Positions 53,838 through 64,000 of a stretch of 64,000 nucleotides of DNA are shown in pieces (position 1 is the stretch's first letter; every line of letters begins with the position of its first letter). A program made the translations under genes and the position numbers. This DNA is from Delftia tsuruhatensis NBRC 16741 (GTDB taxonomy: Bacteria > Pseudomonadota > Gammaproteobacteria > Burkholderiales > Burkholderiaceae_C). Location: assembly GCF_001571325.1 (NCBI RefSeq), contig NZ_BCTO01000040.1, forward strand, positions 1 to 64,000, read 5' to 3'. The notes beneath the pieces were generated by a model. That model made no database searches and was not told where the DNA came from. It worked only from the letters and a program-made list of their open reading frames with translations.

Positions 53838-56800
53838 ATGTCAGTTTTTGCCCAGCGCACGCTTGTAGCCATCCGGGCCGCCTGGCCAGCCGCAACCGTC
53901 ATGGCGGTGGGCATGTGCCTGAGCGCTGTGCTTGCCTTGCAGCAGCAGCGGGCGCTGGAGCGTATCGACCTGCAGCGCCATACCCAGCAGGCCCAGTCGG
54001 CCCGCCAGGCGCTGGAGATGCGCCTGGATGCCTACGCGGTCATGGTCCAGCATGTGGCCAACCAGCTGGCCGCCTCTCCCGAGATGGGGCAATCGGCCTT
54101 CGCGCGCATGGCGCAGGCGCTGCGCATACAGGCGCAGCCGGGCATGCAGGCGCTGTCCTTTACACGGGCCGCAACGCAGCGCGGTCTGCCCGGCCAGGAT
54201 CAGGCCTTCACCGCCCGGCCCGGGCCCCACTATTTCTTCATCGACTATCTCTGGCCGCTGGAGGGCAACGAGTCCATTGCCGGCCTGGACATGCACGACC
54301 GCCCCAGCCTCATGGCCAGCATGGTGCGCAGCCGCGACAGCGCGGCCGCCGTGGTCTCGGCACCGTTTGCGCTGAAGCAGCCCGGCGAGCATGCCACCGC
54401 CGTGCTGGTGCGCGCGCCTGTCTTTGCGCTTGTGGACCACCAGTCCCCGGACGGGGAGGCCGCGCAGCCGCTGTTTCTGGGGACTGCAGACGTCAGCGTG
54501 CGCGTGCACGACCTGGTGCAGGATCTGCATGAACGCGGCTTTCTGCGCCGGCTTGCGCTGGCCATGCATGACGCAGGCCCGACCTCGCCCCTGCCGCCGG
54601 CCGGCATATCGCCGCTGCCGCTGTACCTGGGCGCGGCCTGGCCGGAGCGCGGGCAGGAGGCGGCCGGCATGGGCGACACCGGCCAAGTGGTGCTGGAGCA
54701 GACGCTGCAGGCCCAGGACCGGCTGTGGCGGTTGAACTTCATTCCCATGGGGACGGCCCTGTCCTGGACCGAGCGTGTCCAGCCCCTGGTTCTTTTCGCG
54801 CTGGGCATGCTCGTGTCGGCCCTGCTGGCGTCGCTGGCGGCGGCCTGGTGGCGGCGCCATCCTTCCAGCTGGGCCCAGCTGCGCGCCTCCTCCCGCAGCA
54901 TGCGCGAGAGCGATGCCCGCTTTCAGGCCCTGTTCGAGCAGGCTGCCGTGGGCGTGGTGCAGGTCGATGCGGCCAGCGGCAACGTCCTGCATGTGAACCG
55001 CAGGTACTGCGACATTACGGGCCATGAGGCGCAGCAGCTGTGCCAGCGGCCCCTGCTGGCCCTGTTGGCGGCCGAAACCCTGGAGGGCGACCGGGTGCTG
55101 CTGCAGGAGCTGACGGCGGGCCAGCGCGGGGCCCTGCAGATCGAGCGGCAGCTGCGGCGCCGCGACGGCACCCTGGTCTGGGTGGAGCTGCATATCTCCG
55201 CGCTGGGCCATGGCCCGTCCCGGCGGCTGATGGCGCTGGTGCAGGACATCAGCGCGCGGCGCCACCTGCAGCAGATGCAGCGCGATGGATCGCGCCATCT
55301 GCGCATGGTCATCCAGCGCCTGCCTCTGGGCCTGGCCATGCTTCAGGACGACGGCCGCTTCGCCTACTGGAACGAGGAATTCATGCGCCTGGCGGGCCAC
55401 GGTGCCACGGCCGGCATGGATGGTGATGGCTGGTGGTGCAACATGTGTCCCGATGAAGCCCGCCGCCTGCGCATGCAGCGCCGCTTCGAGGCCGCGCAGG
55501 CGAGGGCGCGCGTGGCACAGAGCCTGCACAGCGGCGAGTCCGACAGCTGCGGCACCCTCAACTGCGAGGAATACCAGCTCATGGGCAGCGATGGCCGCAC
55601 GCGTTCCGTATCGATAGGCGGCATGCTGCTGGACGAAGGCTGCCTGCTGATCCTGCAGGACCAGAGCCAGCGCAAGACCGCCGAAGAGGAAATCCGCCGC
55701 CTGGCCTTCCACGACGCGCTCACCGGCCTGCCCAACCGCCGCCTGCTGGTGGACCGGTTGCAGCAGGCGCTGGCCTCCAGCCGCCGGCGCGGGCGCTGCG
55801 GCGCCGTCATGCTGCTGGATGTGGACAACTTCAAGGCCTTCAACGACAGCCTGGGGCTGGAGCTTGGCGATGTGCTGCTGCGCATGATTGCCGAGCGCCT
55901 GGCGCAGTCCCTGGGGCCCGAGGCCACGCTGGCCCGCCACAGCGGCGATGACTTCGTCGTGCTGCTGGAGGACCTGGGCAAGGACTCCATGCATGCGGCC
56001 TCGCAGCTGGAAGGCGAGGTCCAGCGCATGCGTTCGCTGCTGCAGCAGCCGCTGCAGTTGGCAGGCCAGTCCTGCCACATCACGATGAGCATTGGCGCCA
56101 GCCTGTTCGGCGAGCAGGAACTGAGCGCCGACGAGGTGCTGCGCCGCGCCGAAATGGCCATGTACCAGGCCAAGGGCATGGGGCGCAACACGCTGCAATT
56201 CTTCGATCCGCAGTTGCAGGCCGTGCTGCGCTCGCGCACGGCCATGGAGCAGGAAATGCGCGAGGGCCTGGTGCGCAGCCAGTTCGTCCTGTACTACCAG
56301 CCGCAGATGGCGCACGGACGCATCGTGGGCGCCGAAGGCCTGCTGCGCTGGAACCACCCGCGCGAAGGGCTGGTGCCGCCCTCGCTCTTCGTCTCGCTGG
56401 CCGAGGAGACCGGCCTGATCCAGCAACTGGGCGAATGGGTGCTGGGCGAGGCCTGCAGGCAGCTGGCGCAATGGGCGGCGGACCCCGAAATGGCCTGCAT
56501 GGTGCTGGCCGTCAACGTCAGCCCGCGCCAGTTCCACCAGGCGCGCTTCGTGGAGCAGGTGCTGCAGGCGCTCAAGGAGCATGGCGCCAACCCGCGCCTG
56601 CTCAAGCTGGAGCTGACCGAAAGCCTGCTGCTGGCCGACGTGGACGACACGGCCGCCAAGATGGCCACGCTCAAGGCCCACGGTGTCGGCTTCTCGCTGG
56701 ATGACTTCGGCACAGGCTATTCCTCGCTGGCCTATCTCAAGCGCCTGCCGCTGGACCAGCTCAAGATCGACCGCAGCTTCGTGCGCGACGTGCTCAGCGA

Positions 56801-57119
56801 CCCCAACGACGCGGCCATTGCGCGCACCATCGTCGCCCTGGGCACCAGCCTGGGACTGCAGGTCATCGCCGAAGGCGTGGAAACCGAGGCGCAGCGCCAA
56901 TTCCTCGAAGACCAGAGCTGCCACGTCTGGCAGGGCTACCTGCTCAGCCCGCCCGTGCCCGTGCGCAGCTTCGAGGCCCTGGTGCGCGAGGCCGCCCCCT
57001 TGCAGCGCCCCCCGGCCTTGAGCCCCGCATGCCTGACCCCGCCGGCGCAACACCGGCCCGAAGTGGCGGAATGCACGGACGCCAGCACGGGGCCAGAGGT
57101 CCCTTCAAACCATTCTTGA
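53838..57119 (+). CDS. CHASE-PAS-GGDEF-EAL protein (cyclic-di-GMP turnover)
   Basis: The protein has 1,093 residues. A membrane helix (~8-30), a periplasmic CHASE-type sensor (FTRAATQRGLPGQD near 110) and a second helix (~314-338) are followed by one clear PAS domain (~358-470), a second PAS-like segment, GGDEF and EAL domains. The GGDEF signature is SGDDF (702-706), and the EAL signature is EGL (833-835), so the cyclase is probably weak or dead. The phosphodiesterase residues DDFGTGYSS (955-963) and AEGVET are intact. A phosphodiesterase role at the membrane is likely. Confidence 0.88.
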   Translation: MSVFAQRTLVAIRAAWPAATVMAVGMCLSAVLALQQQRALERIDLQRHTQQAQSARQALEMRLDAYAVMVQHVANQLAASPEMGQSAFARMAQALRIQAQPGMQALSFTRAATQRGLPGQDQAFTARPGPHYFFIDYLWPLEGNESIAGLDMHDRPSLMASMVRSRDSAAAVVSAPFALKQPGEHATAVLVRAPVFALVDHQSPDGEAAQPLFLGTADVSVRVHDLVQDLHERGFLRRLALAMHDAGPTSPLPPAGISPLPLYLGAAWPERGQEAAGMGDTGQVVLEQTLQAQDRLWRLNFIPMGTALSWTERVQPLVLFALGMLVSALLASLAAAWWRRHPSSWAQLRASSRSMRESDARFQALFEQAAVGVVQVDAASGNVLHVNRRYCDITGHEAQQLCQRPLLALLAAETLEGDRVLLQELTAGQRGALQIERQLRRRDGTLVWVELHISALGHGPSRRLMALVQDISARRHLQQMQRDGSRHLRMVIQRLPLGLAMLQDDGRFAYWNEEFMRLAGHGATAGMDGDGWWCNMCPDEARRLRMQRRFEAAQARARVAQSLHSGESDSCGTLNCEEYQLMGSDGRTRSVSIGGMLLDEGCLLILQDQSQRKTAEEEIRRLAFHDALTGLPNRRLLVDRLQQALASSRRRGRCGAVMLLDVDNFKAFNDSLGLELGDVLLRMIAERLAQSLGPEATLARHSGDDFVVLLEDLGKDSMHAASQLEGEVQRMRSLLQQPLQLAGQSCHITMSIGASLFGEQELSADEVLRRAEMAMYQAKGMGRNTLQFFDPQLQAVLRSRTAMEQEMREGLVRSQFVLYYQPQMAHGRIVGAEGLLRWNHPREGLVPPSLFVSLAEETGLIQQLGEWVLGEACRQLAQWAADPEMACMVLAVNVSPRQFHQARFVEQVLQALKEHGANPRLLKLELTESLLLADVDDTAAKMATLKAHGVGFSLDDFGTGYSSLAYLKRLPLDQLKIDRSFVRDVLSDPNDAAIARTIVALGTSLGLQVIAEGVETEAQRQFLEDQSCHVWQGYLLSPPVPVRSFEALVREAAPLQRPPALSPACLTPPAQHRPEVAECTDASTGPEVPSNHS

Positions 57120-57252
57120 CATTCGCAGCGGCCCCGCCCGGGCCGCTTTCCATTCTTGAGAGGGGGTGGCGCGCGGTATCATCCCGAGCTGCCTTGTTCT
57201 TTCCCCACCTCCTTGTTTGTCCGTTCGCCGCGGACCGCTTTGTGCCTGCATC

Positions 57253-60200
57253 GTGCGCCTGAATTCCATCAAGCTGTCCGGCTTCAAGTCCTTCGCCGAG
57301 CCCACCAACTTCATGCTGCCGGGTCAACTGGTGGGCGTGGTGGGCCCCAACGGCTGCGGCAAGTCCAACATCATGGATGCGGTGCGCTGGGTGCTGGGCG
57401 AGAGCAAGGCCAGCGAGCTGCGCGGCGAGTCCATGCAGGACGTGATCTTCAACGGCACCACGCACCGCAAGCCGGCCAGCCGCTCCAGCGTGGAACTGGT
57501 TTTCGACAACAGCGACCACCGTGCGGGCGGCCAGTGGGGCCAGTTCGGTGAGATCGCCGTCAAGCGCGTGCTCACGCGCGAGGGCAACAGCAGCTACTTC
57601 ATCAACAACCAGGCCGTGCGCCGCCGTGACGTGCAGGACGTGTTCCTGGGCACGGGCCTGGGCCCGCGCGCCTACGCCATCATCGGCCAGGGCACGATCA
57701 GCCGCATCATCGAGTCGCGCCCCGAAGAGCTGCGCCTGTTCCTGGAAGAGGCCGCAGGCGTGTCCAAGTACAAGGAGCGCCGGCGCGAGACCGAGAACCG
57801 ACTCTCGGCCACCACCGAGAACCTCACGCGCGTGGAGGACATCCTGCGCGAGCTCAACAACAACCTCGACCGGCTGGAGAAGCAGGCCGAGGTGGCGGCG
57901 CAGTACAACGCGCTGCAGTCCCAGGTCACGCTCAAGCAGCAGCAGCTGTGGTTTCTCAAGCGCGCCGAGGCCGAGGCCGAGCAGGACCGCGTGCGCGTGG
58001 AGGGCCTGAAGGCCGTCAACGAGCTGGAAGAGCGCATGGCCGACATCCGCAACAACGAAAGCGGACTCGAAACCCTGCGCCAGGCCCACTACGACGCCAG
58101 CGACCAGGTCAACCAGGCCCAGGCCAAGCTCTACGAATCCACGGCCGAGGTCGGCAAGCTGGAGGCCGAGATCCGCTACGTGCTCGAAGGCCGCCAGCGC
58201 GTGCAGCAGCGGCTGCAGCAGCTGTCCGAGCAGGTGCTGCTGTGGAACAGCCGCCGCGAGGAGGCCGAAGCCGAAATCGAAAATCTCGACGGCGCCGGCA
58301 TGGACGCCGAGGAACAGGCCGAGATGCTGGCCGCCCAGGTCGAGGAGCAGAGCATGCGCCTGCCCGACCTGGAAGAGGCGCTGCGCAATGCCCAGAAGGC
58401 CGATGCCGACCAGCGCGCCAGCGTGGTGCAGGTGCAGCAGCAGATCCAGGTGCTGGCCGCCGAGCAGCGCAGCCTGGACGAGCAGCGCCGCCAGTTCGAG
58501 ACCCGCTTCGAGCGACTGCGCGCCGACCGCAATGCGCTGGAGACACCCGACGAGGCCCGCCTCAACAATCTGCAGTCCCAGCTGGACGAGGCCCGCGAAC
58601 TGGCTGAAATGGCCGATGCCGTGCTCAACGAGCTGCAGGACTCCGTGCCCCAGCTCGATGAGGACCGTCGCACGCGCCAGCAGGCCGTCAATGCCGAGGC
58701 CGCGCGCCATGCCGACCTGTCGGCGCGTCTGGAAGCCCTCAAGGCCCTGCAGGAAAAGGTCAAGACCGACGGCAAGCTCCAGCCCTGGCTGGCCAAGCAC
58801 GGCCTGGACGGCATGCAGGGCCTGTGGAGCCGCATTGCCATCGAACCCGGCTGGGAAAACGCGCTGGAGGCCGCGCTGCGCGAACGCCTGGGCGCGCTGG
58901 AAGTGGGCCGGCTCGACATGGTGCGCGGCTTCCTGGGCGCAGGCGGGCACGATGCGCCGCCCGCGCGCCTGGCCTTCTTCAGCCCGCCGCAGGGCGCCCC
59001 CGCGCCCGCGCCGGGGCGCTGGCAGCACCTGTCCGATCTGCTGCGCGTGAACGATGCCGGCCTGCGCGCCGTGCTCGGCGACTGGCTGCAGGACTGCTAC
59101 ACGGCGCCCACGCTGGAAGAGGCGCTGTCGCGCCGCGGCGAGCTGCGGCCCGGCGAGACGGTCTATGTGCCCACGGGCCATGCCGTCAGCAGCCACAGCG
59201 TGAGCTTCTATGCGCAGGACTCGGAGCAATCCGGCCTGCTGGCACGCGCCCAGGAAATCGAGCACCTCGAAAAGGAAGTGCGCGCCCAGGCGCTGATCTC
59301 CGACGAATCGCGCACGGCCCTGGTGCGTGCCGAAAGCGCCTATGCCGAGGCCTCGCAGCGCCTGGTCAGCGCCCGGCGCGAGGCCAGCGAATCGCAAGGC
59401 CGCGCCCATGAGCTGCAGGTCGAGACCCTGCGCCTGTCGCAGCTGGCCGAGCAGGCCCGCGCGCGCAATGCCCAGATCAGTGCCGACCTGGCCGAGGTCG
59501 AGGCCCAACTGTCCGACATCGAGGAGCGCCGCGTGGCGGCCGAAGCCCGCTTCGAGGAACTGGACATGCAGCTGGCCGACAGCCAGGAGCGCCATGCCCA
59601 GCTGGGCGACAAGGTGCTGGAGTCCGAGCGGCGCCTGAACGAATCGCGCGAGCAGCTGCGCACGCTGGAGCGCCAGGCCCAGGAGGCCACTTTCTCGCGG
59701 CGCAGCCTGGAGGCGCGCCGGGGCGAACTCAGCCGCACCATAGAGACGGCCAGCCAGCAGGCCCGCTCGCTGGCCGACGAGCAGCAGCGCGCGCAGGACG
59801 AACTCACGCGCCTGACCGATGCCGCCGCCCAGGGCGGCCTGCAGGACGCGCTGGATCTGAAGATGCAGCGCGAGCAGGCCGTGGCCGCGCGCCGCAGCGA
59901 ATATGACGACCTGACCAACAAGCTGCGCGCCAGCGACGAACGCCGCCAGCAGTTGGAGAAGGCGCTGGACCCGCTGCGCCAGCGCATCACCGAATTCCAG
60001 CTCAAGGAGCAGGCCGCGCGCCTGGGCCTGGAGCAGTACTCCACCTTGCTGGAGGAGGCCGGTGCCGACCTGGCAGCCGTCTCCCAGTCCATTGCCGAGG
60101 CCAATGTGCGCATGCACGGCCTGCAGGGCGAAATCGACCGGCTGCACCGCGAGATCGCCGCCCTGGGCGCGGTCAACCTGGCGGCGCTGGACGAGCTGAA

Positions 60201-60780
60201 GCTGGCGCGCGAGCGCAAGACCTTCCTCGACGCGCAGACCGAGGACCTGACCCAGGCCATGAACACGCTGGAAGATGCCATCCGCAAGATCGACGCCGAG
60301 ACGCGCGAGCTGCTGTCGGGCACCTTCGAGACCGTGAACGGGCACTTCGGGCGCATGTTCCCCGAGCTGTTCGGCGGTGGCCAGGCCAAGCTGGTGATCA
60401 CCGGCGATGAAATCCTCGACTCGGGCGTGCAGGTGATCGCGCAGCCGCCCGGCAAGAAGAACCAGACCATCCACCTGCTGTCCGGTGGCGAAAAGGCGCT
60501 GACGGCGATTGCCCTGGTCTTCGCCATCTTCCAGCTCAACCCGGCGCCGTTCTGTCTGCTGGACGAGGTGGACGCGCCGCTGGACGACGCCAACACCGAG
60601 CGCTATGCCAAGCTGGTGGCCAGCATGAGCAAGGGCACGCAGTTCCTGTTCATCAGCCACAACAAGATCGCCATGGAAATGGCGCAGCAGCTCATCGGCG
60701 TGACCATGCAGGAGCAGGGCGTGTCCCGCATCGTGGCCGTGGACATGGAGTCCGCGCTGTCCATGGCTGAGCTATCCTGA
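57253..60780 (+). CDS. smc: SMC chromosome-partition ATPase
   Basis: The protein has 1,175 residues from GTG 57253. The Walker A motif GPNGCGKS (31-38) opens the head domain. Two long coiled-coils flank a hinge (~500-650). The C-terminal head carries the signature LSGGEKA (S1077) and Walker B LLDEVDAPLDD (D1104). SMC with ScpA/ScpB organises and separates chromosomes. It is directly upstream of zipA and ligA, the common order in Burkholderiales. Confidence 0.96.
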   Translation: MRLNSIKLSGFKSFAEPTNFMLPGQLVGVVGPNGCGKSNIMDAVRWVLGESKASELRGESMQDVIFNGTTHRKPASRSSVELVFDNSDHRAGGQWGQFGEIAVKRVLTREGNSSYFINNQAVRRRDVQDVFLGTGLGPRAYAIIGQGTISRIIESRPEELRLFLEEAAGVSKYKERRRETENRLSATTENLTRVEDILRELNNNLDRLEKQAEVAAQYNALQSQVTLKQQQLWFLKRAEAEAEQDRVRVEGLKAVNELEERMADIRNNESGLETLRQAHYDASDQVNQAQAKLYESTAEVGKLEAEIRYVLEGRQRVQQRLQQLSEQVLLWNSRREEAEAEIENLDGAGMDAEEQAEMLAAQVEEQSMRLPDLEEALRNAQKADADQRASVVQVQQQIQVLAAEQRSLDEQRRQFETRFERLRADRNALETPDEARLNNLQSQLDEARELAEMADAVLNELQDSVPQLDEDRRTRQQAVNAEAARHADLSARLEALKALQEKVKTDGKLQPWLAKHGLDGMQGLWSRIAIEPGWENALEAALRERLGALEVGRLDMVRGFLGAGGHDAPPARLAFFSPPQGAPAPAPGRWQHLSDLLRVNDAGLRAVLGDWLQDCYTAPTLEEALSRRGELRPGETVYVPTGHAVSSHSVSFYAQDSEQSGLLARAQEIEHLEKEVRAQALISDESRTALVRAESAYAEASQRLVSARREASESQGRAHELQVETLRLSQLAEQARARNAQISADLAEVEAQLSDIEERRVAAEARFEELDMQLADSQERHAQLGDKVLESERRLNESREQLRTLERQAQEATFSRRSLEARRGELSRTIETASQQARSLADEQQRAQDELTRLTDAAAQGGLQDALDLKMQREQAVAARRSEYDDLTNKLRASDERRQQLEKALDPLRQRITEFQLKEQAARLGLEQYSTLLEEAGADLAAVSQSIAEANVRMHGLQGEIDRLHREIAALGAVNLAALDELKLARERKTFLDAQTEDLTQAMNTLEDAIRKIDAETRELLSGTFETVNGHFGRMFPELFGGGQAKLVITGDEILDSGVQVIAQPPGKKNQTIHLLSGGEKALTAIALVFAIFQLNPAPFCLLDEVDAPLDDANTERYAKLVASMSKGTQFLFISHNKIAMEMAQQLIGVTMQEQGVSRIVAVDMESALSMAELS

Positions 60781-60837
60781 GCATGTCCGCAACCTTCCGA
60801 ACCCATTTGCTGGAACGACGTTTCATTCCTTCATTCC

Positions 60838-64000
<3,163 letters not shown>

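Noticed and set aside
57156..57182. Possible promoter TTGAGA-15-TATCAT before smc
   Set aside because: The spacer is only 15 bp and a rival TTGACA nearby has no matching -10; too weak to annotate.
56944..60660. 1,238-residue open frame on the minus strand
   Set aside because: It lies wholly opposite smc and has low-complexity Leu/Gln/His content; shadow of a highly biased gene.

Overview
The window is GC-rich and reads as a chromosome of a betaproteobacterium of the family Comamonadaceae, probably Delftia or Comamonas-like. The evidence is gene content and order: exbB-exbD-lpxK-Trm112-kdsB-adk, smc-zipA-ligA, and two Bug-type (TctC-like) solute receptors. The genus call is inference from recognisable protein families; no search was run.

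Region 1 (1 to about 24.6 kb) is the right part of a prophage, all virion and lysis genes pointing right. It opens with a giant, 5'-incomplete polyvalent protein (pyrophosphatase-like, HExxGH metallopeptidase-like, phosphoribosyltransferase-like and PLxRFG regions). A leftward, more AT-rich secreted discoidin-like gene follows. Next come eight tightly packed, often overlapping structural genes (8.7-17.5 kb), including an Asp-box (sialidase-fold) protein, and then a fibre block (17.5-20.3 kb) with a collagen-like protein and a beta-helix-like fibre. The lysis cassette (20.4-22.0 kb) has holin, lysozyme, a Trp-rich 17-codon mini-ORF, Rz and Rz1. The right end carries a Gp49-type protein, three small leftward genes (two of them paralogues) and an SRAP (YedK/HMCES) gene whose operon is preceded by a perfect CTGT-N8-ACAG SOS box. 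A 16-nt element occurs three times, each exactly 49 nt before an ATG, at 8.7, 17.5 and 20.3 kb. The overall plan suggests a Bcep22-like podovirus prophage (inference). Terminase, portal, capsid, integrase and the left end lie outside the window.

Region 2 (25-33.5 kb) is host chromosome: a DUF4124 secreted protein, a fluoride riboswitch with crcB, a short leader ORF with a textbook set of mutually exclusive hairpins before a P-loop ATPase, a Fur-boxed fecI-fecR pair, an AraC regulator divergent from a Fsr-like exporter, lexA with its own SOS box, and an L-asparaginase.

Region 3 (33.5-40.3 kb) is core biology: adk, kdsB, Trm112, lpxK, exbD and exbB on the minus strand, then xseA and sodB on the plus strand.

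Region 4 (40.4-53.3 kb) is a regulator/transporter zone. It holds a DHA2 exporter with divergent LysR, an MFS protein with divergent TetR and two matching operators, and a PEP-mutase/isocitrate-lyase-family enzyme with two Bug receptors behind a near-consensus sigma-54 promoter. Opposite these lies a PrpR-type sigma-54 activator with 21-bp-phased repeats at its start. A LysR/PLP-dehydratase pair and a lone prpF follow.

Region 5 (53.8-64 kb) holds a CHASE-PAS-GGDEF-EAL protein and the smc-zipA-ligA cluster; ligA runs off the right edge.
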